Shown: positions 54,682 to 64,000 of the stretch, in pieces
Numbering within the stretch: the stretch's first letter is position 1
How the letters are laid out: each line of letters opens with the position of its first letter
NCBI GenBank assembly: GCA_037962975.1
Contig: CM075673.1
Span: forward strand, 121,911,001 to 121,975,000
Direction: 5' to 3'
Source of the DNA: Clitoria ternatea
Taxonomy: Eukaryota; Streptophyta; Magnoliopsida; Fabales; Fabaceae
Length of the DNA stretch: 64,000 nt
Translations under genes and position numbers: made by a program
The notes under the pieces: generated by a model
What the model was told of the DNA's origin: nothing
What the model saw: only the letters and a program-made list of their open reading frames with translations
Databases searched by the model: none

Positions 54682-57600
54682 TGTGAACACCTATTTTTGT
54701 CCGGTGATATATATTAAAAAAAAAAAAAAGAAAAAAAAGAAGAAAAAAAAAAGAAGAGAGTTTTTTGTCCTAGAGTCCGGAGTCAATGTCGACTGCATTA
54801 ACCGGGGTCCTAGCACAGTTTCATGACCGGTGTTACCTCATTAGTTCTAAGCTCGTACAGCCTCAGTGGAGTACGGTATTTTACACCTCAGTTCGAAGGG
54901 AATCCGAGGTTCTTCAAGGTTAAAACTGATGTGTTAATCCGTACTTGAACTTCAAGACACACCGGAGGTACACCTGATGTGTTAATCCGTACTTGAACTT
55001 CAAGACACACCGGAGGTACACCTGCAGGAGATTCCCCAATGCTTAATATTTAACCGAGGTGAAGAGAAATGTCTATAGTTGACCAATGATTTCAGACCCC
55101 GGTTATGACTTACCAGTTCTCGTTGGTGACGCGGTACAGTGCTTAGAACCCCGCCCAGTCCAGATTGCCACCCCGGATCATATTAAAAAAAATAATATTA
55201 AAATTGTATAGTGACCGTTGGAATAGTAACCCTTCCCCATCTCTATAAATACCCAATCCCTCTTCATTTCCTATCACACCTCTCATTTCATCAATTCTCT
55301 TCATTTCTCTCAAGCAATGGCTGATAGATGCCGAAGCCAAGAGGAAAGAATAAGGGAGGGAAGACGATGTTTTGTGACTACCTTTTTACTCCTTATAGTG
55401 TGGGTAGTAATTTATATTTATTGGATATTTTATATATTTCCATATATGTAATAAATAATTTATGTTTCCATTTGTACCTTTAAATAAAAGGCCAAAAAAA
55501 AAATAAATGGGCAAAAAAAAAAAATCAGAAAAAAAAAATCAGAAAAAAATCAAAAAAAAAAAACGAAAATAAAAAAAAAATAATAAAAAGGGCCAAAAAA
55601 AAAAGAGAAAAAAAAGGGCCCAAACAAAAAAAAAGAAACAAAATAAAAAAAAAAAAAGAAAAAAGCCCAAAAAAAAAGAGAGATATGGGCCCAAAAAAAA
55701 AGGTCCAAAAAAAAAAGTTAAAAAAAAAAAACGAAAATTTTAAAAAAAAAAGAAAAAATCAGAAAAGAAGTGACGGTGGTTTTAGTGGTGGGCCCCGGTT
55801 TGGTTGGATAATTGGAGAAAATTGGGGAAATTGATATGGAATTTGGACAAATTGGAAAAGTAGGAAAGTGATGTCTTTTAGGGAGGATCCAATGCCAATT
55901 TTCTTCTATAAATAGAAGGTGATATTGAGGCATTTTGGAGGAAGAGGAGAAAAAAGAGGGGAAAGAGTGTTAAATTTTTGTGAGAATTTTTAGAAGTTTG
56001 AGTTTTCAAAAATTACTTTGTGTAATCCTAGTTAGGAAAATGAGTGCACAACTCTTGTTTGTCTTAGTATGTGAGTTTTTGTGAGCTAAAATACTGTCCA
56101 AGTGTTGTAACCGGTATCCAAATACCTTCAAATCAAGTCCAAACAAAGCCAAAAGCAAAGGAAATCTACACAAAATTGATTTCCCGACTTCCGTTCTAGT
56201 TTTTCTGTAATTGATCTTGTACCAAGGTATTTTTTATTAATACAAAGTTGTTTATTTATATTTATTTATTCGTCTTATTTAATTGTTATTTATTTTTCTG
56301 CACTTTTATTTTTCTTTATTTATATTCAAGCACTTTATTTTCCTGCACTTTATTTTTCTGCAGTTATTTATCTGTTTATTTATTTTTATGCATCTCCATC
56401 TTTATTTATTTATTTGTACCTTTATTTTTCCTTATTTATTTATTTATTTATTTATTTACACTTTTATTCCTCTTTATTTACTTTTCTGCACTTTTATTAT
56501 TGTTAATTTATTTTTCTGCACTTTATTTATCCGCACTTTATATTTCTGCAATTATTAGTTCATTTTTTTTATTTTTTACATTTTTATCTTTATTTATTTA
56601 TTTTTATGCCCTTTTATTTTATTTATTTACTTTCCCGTCTCTTTATTTTTGTTATTTACTTTTCTGCCCATTTATTTTTATGTATTTACTTTTCTGCCCT
56701 TTTATTTTTGTTATTTATATTTCTACCCCTTTATTTTTATATATTTACTTTTCTGCCTCTTTATTTTTGTTATTTACATTTCTGCCCATATACTTACTTT
56801 TTAGCCCTTTTATTTTGGTTATTTACATTTCTGCCCCTTTATTTTTGTTATTTACATTTCTGTCCCTTTATTTTTGTTATTTACATTTCTGCCCCTTTAT
56901 TTCCATATATTTACTTTTTAGCCCCTTTATTTTGGTTATTTACATTTCTGCCCCTTTATTTTTGTTATTTACATTTCTGCCCCTTTATTTCTATGTATTT
57001 ATTTTTTAGCTCCTTTATTTTGGTTATTTACATTTCTGCCTCTTTATTTTTGTTATTTACATCTCTGTCCCTTTATTTTCATGTATTTACTTTCCTGTCC
57101 TTTTATTTTTGTTGCTTTATTTTTGTTATTTACTTTTCTGCTCCTTTATTTTTTTTATTATTTATTTTTCTGCCCCTTTATTTATGTATTTATTTTTTCT
57201 GCTCTTTTATTTTTATGTATTTATTGTTATGTCTATTTATTTTTATTTTTATTTTTTTGAACTTTTTATTTATTTTTTTTCTACCTTTATTTTTTTATTT
57301 TATTATTATTATTTATTCTCTATACTTTTTATTTTTAGTTATTTATCTTTTTGCTTTTATCTTTCTACACTTTCTATTTATTTATTTACGTTTGACCATT
57401 TTAATAGTTTATAAATATGTTATATATATACATAATTATCCATTTTTATTATGGTCATGATTTCCTATTATTTTCTCTTAGTAACCTTTTAATAATTAAG
57501 AAGAAATTATTTTCATAAAAAAATAAAAAAAATCAAGACTAATAAATAGTGTGTTATTTATTCATTCATTTTTCTCTTAAATTTAAGATGAGATTAATTT

Positions 57601-58316
57601 AGATGAGACATCTTATTAATCTTATTTTCTTAAAAGATAATTAAATAATATTCCGTGTCAATTTTAATTAATTAAGTGTATTATATTTCTTTATCTTCAT
57701 GTTGATGTGTTTAATTTTATTTTATTTTTTCTCTTATCTTTATTTATTTATTTATTTATTTGTTTTGAACTTTATATTTCTCAATAAAAATCAATTTTTT
57801 TTACTAGAAAATAAGTAAGACAAGACGTCTTATTGTTTTTTTATCTTTTTATTTTTATGGTCTTTTAATCATTTGTTTATTTATTTTCTGAGAACTAAAA
57901 AACAACAAACTTAGGAGATGTATTTTTTTACTATCTTTGTTTTATTCATATTTATATATTTTTTTTATTGTGTATATTATTTATGATTGTTTTATGAAGG
58001 ATGAAATATTTGATAATCATTTTTTAAATTATGCATGATCAATTTGGGTAACCGTTTTTTACGGACAGTGTGGGGTGCTAATACCTTCCCCTCCTGTAAT
58101 TCGACTCCCGGACTAAACAGAATCTCATTTTTTTTATAAAAAAAAACCAGTGCTATTTAAAGGTTTTCCTAATATTTTCCTTAATAAATATTGGTGGCGA
58201 CTCCTTGAACCCTTTATTTTTTAGGCTTCTCAAGAGCCTCACTTCAATGCCGTTTCAATTTTCTTTTATTTGTCTTTAACCAGTCCGCGTCGTGCGCCGG
58301 GACCCCGGTCGCGACA
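54682..58316 (+). repeat. Ogre LTR 2 (shared middle LTR)
   Basis: 3635 bp, the same organisation as LTR 1, followed immediately by a PBS and preceded by a PPT. It therefore serves as 3' LTR of unit 1 and 5' LTR of unit 2. Differences from LTR 1 include T for C near 55207, G for A in the mini-ORF, several T-rich-block substitutions and A/T-run lengths. Confidence 0.92.
55317..55451 (+). CDS. 44-codon membrane-type mini-ORF in Ogre LTR 2 (hypothetical)
   Basis: Same frame as 40029-40163, with Ala instead of Thr at codon 2. Charged N-terminus (17 residues), then one hydrophobic segment of about 25 residues. It is flanked by TATA box 1 (55244) and the A-rich block. Confidence 0.35.
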   Translation: MADRCRSQEERIREGRRCFVTTFLLLIVWVVIYIYWIFYIFPYM

Positions 58317-58318
58317 GA

Positions 58319-58337
58319 TGGCGACTCCGCTGGGGAC
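58319..58337 (+). other. Ogre primer-binding site, copy 2
   Basis: TGGCGACTCCGCTGGGGAC, two bases after LTR 2, as in copy 1. The partial copy inside the LTR is at 58195-58204. Confidence 0.8.
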
Positions 58338-59129
58338 ATTTTGAGAGTCAAGCCCGTTAAATTGATCTTGTGTATTTTGTTGATTGTTAATTATTTCATC
58401 CTTTATATTTATTTGTTATGTTATTCTTGTTATTTATCTAGTCTTTCGTTAATTTTAGATTTTATACTTTTTTTTTTACTTCTTTATTGCCTTAATTTAG
58501 AACCTTAGGGTAGAAGACATGTGATATTTATTTTGCTTTATGTTTGTTCATTGTGAAGAATGGGTAAAAATCCAGGTATGAATGCCCCACACACTTCACA
58601 TTCACCATAATGCACACACTATTAGAAGGGACCCTATTCCCGGGCCCCGCAAAAGACATAGGCTAGGGGAGATTATTAGCGGTGTCATTTAGGACGAGAC
58701 GTCCTACCATGATTCGCGTGAAAATCTCAGCCGGGGTGTTATCTTAGTTATGATGTCCGCACTAAGTAGGATTCCCTAACTTTTTGCATAAGACTCATAG
58801 CTAAAGATCAGAGCTCCGGTGACCTTCTTAGAACCAATTAGAACAATTACCTTTTGAAGAAACACGATTAAATAGCCTTAGAGCCAATTAGGTGGTTACC
58901 TTGTCTAAGACACAATTGGGCAAACATTCCTTTTATCTTTTATTCATTTGCACAAAGTTTTTTTTTAAAAAAAAAAAATCATCAAAAATGTATATTTTCT
59001 ATACTCAAGTCATGATAAATACTATCACTCTTATGTGAGGATATTTATCAAACTGTTTTCTTTGTTAATCTGATTCATTTATTTCTTTTGTTAAAGGTGA
59101 AATTTAAACATCGGTAAGTATCACTAAAA
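58338..59129 (+). other. Ogre 5' untranslated region, copy 2
   Basis: Same leader as 43056-43845 with small insertions (for example one extra A near 58775). The donor GTAAGTATC is kept at about 59114. Confidence 0.65.
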
Positions 59130-61049
59130 ATGGAATTTAACATGAGATCAAGTGACCAAGAAGTGAAGGCAACTGGTTTAAAAAATTTGTTACACCTCAA
59201 AGTCATCAGATCAAATACTAGCAATCTGTTGTCCTTAAGCAAAAGGATGGATATTACCCAAAAAATAACCTTTACAAGGAAATATGGGAAGATCCTAAAA
59301 TTCTTAGAGGTCGAAGTGCAAGAAGGGGCCCTTACTGCTCTAACTCAGTTTTATGATCCTCCTCTTCGCTGTTTTACATTCAAAGATTTCCAGTTAGCTC
59401 CTACTTTGGAGGAGTTTGAATAGATATTTGGCTTGCCGTTAGAAGATTTGAAACCTTATCGTCGAACTGAACATCATGCTTCAATCTTCAGTGTAGCTCG
59501 CATCCTCAAGATGGATCCTGAAATGCTTAAGAAGGCTCAATTAAACAGGAACCAAATTTCAGGATTCGCACTAAGCTTCTTTGAGCAGCAACTCCTCAGT
59601 CAGGCAGGGAAAGGAGAATGGGACGTGTTTGTTGACATTTTGGCGTTGGCCATCTATGGTGTGATCCTCTTCCCAAGCCTTGATAATTATATTGATTTCA
59701 AGGCAATTGATGTTTTCCTAGCTAGAAAGCTTAGGGGTGAAAGTTCCATGACTGCTGTCTTAGCTGATATCTATTGTACAATGGATTCCTGTCATAACCG
59801 GAATGGGAAAAAGATTGTCTGTTGTCTACCCGCCTTGTATCTATGGCTTACTTCTCATGTCTTCAATCAAGTTGGCAAGGTTGAATGTCCTATCTCTGAT
59901 TTGAAGCTCCTTAGGTTAACCAAGAAGACTAATAGGGAGTGGGCAGGACATCTGGCAGGATTATCTGCTAGCATGATTCGGTGGTACCCTCAGTGGATGA
60001 ACGTGGATTCCATTATTTACTGCTGTGGAAAATTTCTGAATGTGCCTCTCATGGGAACTCAAGGATGCATCAATTACAATCCTAGCATTGCAAAAAGACA
60101 ACTTGCTTATCCTATGATACAGCCTCCAGAAGAAGAAACAGTAACGCCTTTCCTTCATTATTATATTGAGGGAAATAGTGCTCCTGTTATTCAAACTGTC
60201 ATTGATGCTTGGGGCAAGGTTCATAGTAAAGGAAAAGAATTGGGTGTCCGAAGTCATGCTGCAAAAGAAAGTTACCACCAGTGGATTTCAAATAGGGTAG
60301 CCATTGTTAAATTACCCTTTAAAGATCACGGTGCTCATGTGAGAAATCCAGTTCCCGATGAAAGCAAAGAGATTGAAAATTTGAGGAGTGAGTTGGCTGA
60401 AATGACAAAGAAAAATCAAGCTTTGGAGGATGATTTGATCAAAATTCAACAAGACAATGCTTCCCTTAAGAGAAAAAGGTGTGAATTAGAAAATGCCTTT
60501 GAAGACATGGGTAAGAAGCGACAAATTGAAAGAGAACATATGATGCAATTGGATCAATGCCTCCAAACAGCGAACAGCCAATTGAAGACCAAAGAGAAAC
60601 AAAAGGATGATATATTGGCTGACAAAGGGCGGTTACGAGGAATTCTAGCCAAGACAAAAGAAGAAGCTCAAGTTGAAAAGAACCTTATGCAAGCGCGAAT
60701 TGATGAACTAGAACGACAAGTCAGAGATGTCGTCAGTGCTTGCGAGCGTGAAATAAATGAAGAAAAATGGCAAGCCATGGAAGACAAGGATAGATATGAA
60801 GAGATTATACGTTTAATGACCCTAGAAAGGGTTGAGTTGGAAAGTCTTGTCTATTCTTGGAGAGACCGTTTTTCTAATCTAGCCGGTCTTGCTAATGGAA
60901 CACTTGGAAATATTCCTCACCTGTTGAAGAAGGCTGAAGCGATGATGAATCCGCTTTCTACACCAGAGGAAATTACAACATTCATCCAATACTGCAAGGG
61001 GCGATTGGATGAAATGAAGGTCTGGATTGCTAAAGCAAGAGAGAATTGA
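59130..61049 (+). CDS. Ogre ORF1, DUF7745-like with coiled coil (one in-frame TAG), copy 2
   Basis: The same 640-codon frame as 43846-45765. Both coding stretches translate identically to copy 1, and the TAG is at the same codon (59421-59423). Identity over 1.9 kb shows how recent the tandem is. Confidence 0.82.
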
Positions 61050-61224
61050 TTTTGAGTTGTTGTAACAAACAATGTATCAGAACTTGTTGATCAATGAATA
61101 AATCTCTTGTTGAATTTGCATTTTTCTTCTAACTTAGTACTTTAGAAAAAGACATTCTAAAAGAAAGGTTTATCTTTACTTACCGATATTTAAAATTCAT
61201 CATGTATTTACTTTACATCTCTTT

Positions 61225-64000
61225 ATGTCATTTAACAATACTTGTTCTTGTACCAAGGGGGGTTTCTTTGTATTTATTCACATCACGGGGAGAAGGGGCT
61301 CAAAGCATCCTTATCAAACTAGACTGCAAACAAGACTCATGGCAGAGCCGGAAAGCGCAGTTGAAGAATTAAGGAATGAAGTTGGCCAGATCAAGGAGCA
61401 GATGGCAGAAATACTTAAGCTTCTTGAAAGAAGAGGTACAGAAAGGGGATCTTCTGCAGGAAATGGGGAACAAACATCCACTCCTCAAGTTCAAGCTCAA
61501 GAGGGGAACCCTATACCTTTAAATGATCCTATTCCAGTCACTGAAACTCCATTCATCTCACACCAACCTTATGGTATGCCATTGCCACCTTTTGTTTCCC
61601 AAGACGGGAATGTTCAGCAAGCATATGCTTGGCCTCCATATGGCTTACCTCAAGGATATTACACCATGCATCCTAATCCCAATCAAGAGAATCCTCCTGC
61701 TGTTCAACAAATTCCCAATCCCCCTGTATCTAACCCTCCAAATTTCAACCAATCAACAGCAATTCCCCAAAACACTCAGGCTCCACCCAATGTCACTCCA
61801 CCTAATACAATTCCACCACAAAATCACCAGACTCCAAATGATGCCACACAACAAAACCTACAAGCAGTGCCATATTATTTCCCTTATGGTTGCCCAATAC
61901 CACAGGCAGGTGTTTCCCAAAACTTGTCACACAAAGCTCAAGTCCCTCCACCAAATCCTGATCAGCCAGCAGCGCCTTTGTCAAAAGGGCAAATGAAAAT
62001 ATTGGAAGAAAGGTTGCGTGCAGTAGAGGGAGGAAGTGGCTTAGGCGTAACAAATGTTTCTGAATTATGCCTAGTTCCAGATGTAATAATTCCTCCCAAA
62101 TTCAAATTGCCGGAATTTGATAAATACAAAGGAACAACTTGTCCTCGTAACCATTTGACCATGTACTGCCGAAAGATGGCTGGGTATGCTTATGATGAAA
62201 AGTTACTGATCCATTTTTTTCAAGATAGCCTTGCTGGGGCAGCGTTGAGCTGGTACACTCACCTTGAACGAACTCGTATTCGTTGTTGGAAGGATCTAGC
62301 CGATGCCTTTCTGAAGCAATATAAATACAATATGGACATGGCACCAGACCGGCTACAACTTCAGAATATGACCAAAAGGAATACTGAGTCCTTCAAAGAA
62401 TATGCTCAACGATGGAGGGAAATGGCTGCACAAGTTGAACCACCTTTGATAGAGAAAGAGATAGTGGCAATGTTCATTGACACTCTTCAGCCACCGTTCT
62501 ATGAAAGGATGCTTGGGAGTGTATCATCAAGCTTTTCTGATATGGTGGTAATAGGGGAAAGAATTGAAAGCGGTTTGAGAACAGGAAAAGTTGTCCAAAG
62601 TTCCCCATCAATAGGAAGACCTATGACAGGGGCAGGAAGAAGAAAGGGTGAGGAAGCAAATGCTGTAATGGGAAATCAAGGTCAACATAATCAAAAAATG
62701 TTTCAACCTTCCCCTTTCCCTTTCCCACCTCATTATCCACCGTACGGACCTTATCCTTATGTAGCTGCTGCTTCTGGAAATTCATTTCCCCATCCTCAAT
62801 CATATAGACCCCCACCCGTCCATAATTTCAAGAATACACCACCACCTCCTCCCCAACAATGGATGCAAAATCCTAACCCAAATCTTCCACAAAAAAAGCC
62901 AAACAATGACCGTCCTTCTGTCCAATTTGATCCAATTCCCATGACATATACTGAACTTTTGCCTCAACTTCTCAAAAGTTCTCTTGTTGTACGATGTCCT
63001 TTAAAACCCGTAGGGCCACCCTATCCTAAGGGGTATGATCCTAATGTGAAGTGTGATTATCATGCTGGGGCACCGGGGCATTCTACAGAAAATTGCATTG
63101 CCTTAAAGTTTAAGGTACGTGATTTGATAAATGCCAAGTGGTTGGATTTCGAAGAAGGCTCCCCAAATGTGATTAGAAATCCTTTGCCTAATCATGGAAA
63201 TACTGGGGTAAATGCAATAACACATGACTTGGGAAGTGATCATTGTCCCCCTTGCAATGATGTCAACATGATCCATGGGCAGCATGGTACAGACTCAGTA
63301 AGCCCAGTCACCCCTGTTCCTTTGGTGGTCTATTACACCAAGAAACCTTTGACTGAACCAGTCATGAACCATCCGTCCTTGACAATTAGGACCCCATCTC
63401 CATTTTCATACAAGGATACCCATGCAGTACCTTGGAAGTATGAAGTGGATGTAATCCCTCAACTCCTAAAGGGATCGTCATCCTCAGTAACCAATATTTC
63501 CGAGACAAGTGGAATGAATAGGAGTGGACGAGTTTATGCTCCTGAAAACTTGAGAAAGGAGGATGTACCTGTAAGTGAAAAAGAAAGTCGTGGTAAAGAA
63601 CAAGATCCTCCCCAAAGAATAACAGAGGAAGATGCTTGTGAATTTTTGAAATTCATTAAGCAAAGCGAATACCAGGTCCTCAACCAGTTAAACCGTACTC
63701 CTGCAAAAATATCCTTGTTATCTCTCTTATTGGACTCAGAACCACATCGTGGAAGGTTATTGAAGGTCTTGAATAAAGCACATGTTGCGAAAGATATTTC
63801 GCCAGAAAGGTTTGAAGGGATAGTGGGGCATATTGCCTCAAATGACTACTTAACTTTCACCGACGAAGAGATACCTGCTGAAGGAAGAGGTCATAATAAG
63901 GCATTACACATCTCTGTCAAGTGTCGGGATCATATCGTAGCCAAGGTCCTAGTTGATAATGGCTCCTCTCTGAATATCATGCCAAAGTCCACTTTAAATC
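61225..64000 (+). CDS. Ogre gag-protease polyprotein, copy 2 (cut by window end)
   Basis: An open frame from ATG 61225 (alternative start 61339, MAEPE) to the window edge, 925 codons. It matches copy 1 except for a few substitutions, for example Pro to Leu near 61859 and Glu to Lys near 61995. It holds the coiled coil, Pro-rich region, capsid, zinc-knuckle variant (about 63052-63096) and protease active site VDNGSS near 63955, and ends inside the protease. No stop or frameshift was seen. Confidence 0.92.
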   Translation, partial: MSFNNTCSCTKGGFFVFIHITGRRGSKHPYQTRLQTRLMAEPESAVEELRNEVGQIKEQMAEILKLLERRGTERGSSAGNGEQTSTPQVQAQEGNPIPLNDPIPVTETPFISHQPYGMPLPPFVSQDGNVQQAYAWPPYGLPQGYYTMHPNPNQENPPAVQQIPNPPVSNPPNFNQSTAIPQNTQAPPNVTPPNTIPPQNHQTPNDATQQNLQAVPYYFPYGCPIPQAGVSQNLSHKAQVPPPNPDQPAAPLSKGQMKILEERLRAVEGGSGLGVTNVSELCLVPDVIIPPKFKLPEFDKYKGTTCPRNHLTMYCRKMAGYAYDEKLLIHFFQDSLAGAALSWYTHLERTRIRCWKDLADAFLKQYKYNMDMAPDRLQLQNMTKRNTESFKEYAQRWREMAAQVEPPLIEKEIVAMFIDTLQPPFYERMLGSVSSSFSDMVVIGERIESGLRTGKVVQSSPSIGRPMTGAGRRKGEEANAVMGNQGQHNQKMFQPSPFPFPPHYPPYGPYPYVAAASGNSFPHPQSYRPPPVHNFKNTPPPPPQQWMQNPNPNLPQKKPNNDRPSVQFDPIPMTYTELLPQLLKSSLVVRCPLKPVGPPYPKGYDPNVKCDYHAGAPGHSTENCIALKFKVRDLINAKWLDFEEGSPNVIRNPLPNHGNTGVNAITHDLGSDHCPPCNDVNMIHGQHGTDSVSPVTPVPLVVYYTKKPLTEPVMNHPSLTIRTPSPFSYKDTHAVPWKYEVDVIPQLLKGSSSSVTNISETSGMNRSGRVYAPENLRKEDVPVSEKESRGKEQDPPQRITEEDACEFLKFIKQSEYQVLNQLNRTPAKISLLSLLLDSEPHRGRLLKVLNKAHVAKDISPERFEGIVGHIASNDYLTFTDEEIPAEGRGHNKALHISVKCRDHIVAKVLVDNGSSLNIMPKSTLN

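Larger units (their letters stand above)
39392..64000 (+). mobile_element. Tandem Ogre/Tat element (LTR-internal-LTR-internal, partial)
   Basis: Two near-identical Ogre units head to tail, 15,290 bp apart, sharing the middle LTR: LTR 39392-43034, internal 43035-54681, LTR 54682-58316, internal from 58317 to the window edge. Ogre/Tat identity rests on the giant size, ORF1 before gag, the Arg-type PBS, an intron between protease and RT, two RNase H domains and 3' tandem repeats. The left flank is CTTAA (39387-39391) in the Tekay LTR. The middle LTR is flanked by element DNA, not by a target duplication. Confidence 0.92.

Overview
This is plant nuclear DNA, almost certainly from a legume-type eudicot, and it is made almost entirely of LTR retrotransposons inserted into one another. 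The evidence is the set of element families: an Ogre/Tat Ty3-gypsy with the extra ORF1, a Sirevirus-like Ty1-copia, Tekay/Del chromoviruses, a second chromovirus, and a host DEAD-box helicase fragment that still has GT-AG introns. The sequence is AT-rich. I saw no intact host gene, rRNA, tRNA or bacterial-type operon.

Layout. (1) 1-8967: a decayed minus-strand Ogre gag-protease remnant (2750-2979 and 6984-8967). A 4.0 kb solo LTR (2980-6983) splits it and another Tekay-like LTR (1-2749) truncates it. (2) 8968-11454: a CACTA-like terminus followed by non-coding DNA and three consecutive exons of a DEAD-box RNA helicase (+ strand). (3) 11455-12024: the start of a plus-oriented Tekay-like LTR. 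(4) 12025-39391 and beyond: a minus-strand Tekay/Del chromovirus with a 3' LTR at 12025-15179, a PBS at 38626-38637 and a partial 5' LTR from 38641. Its reverse-transcriptase gene is split at the catalytic site by (5) a minus-strand Sirevirus-like copia element (17563-36201). The env-like 3' ORF of that copia element is split in turn by (6) a minus-strand chromovirus (20415-29071). (7) 39392-64000: a very young plus-strand Ogre element inserted in the 5' LTR of the Tekay element. It is a tandem: LTR - ORF1 - gag/pro - intron - pol - 80-bp repeats - LTR - ORF1 - gag, and it runs off the right edge.

The only nearly complete coding set belongs to the Ogre copy at 39392-54681. ORF1 (DUF7745-like with a coiled coil) contains one in-frame TAG. 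Gag, an aspartic protease with a DNG active site and a G-patch are fused in one ORF. A 170-nt GT-AG intron keeps phase into RT, a degenerate RNase H, a second (archaeal-type) RNase H and integrase. The older elements carry stops and frameshifts, and their LTR pairs differ by a few percent by eye. The Ogre LTR pair differs by only about eight substitutions over 3.6 kb.

Points most worth a second look: clusters of the palindrome AATCGATT in unrelated element families; a 44-codon membrane-type mini-ORF between two TATA boxes of the Ogre LTR; the shared middle LTR of the Ogre tandem; an 80-bp repeat whose core copies the polypurine-tract/LTR junction; and a promoter-like block in front of the copia env-like ORF.
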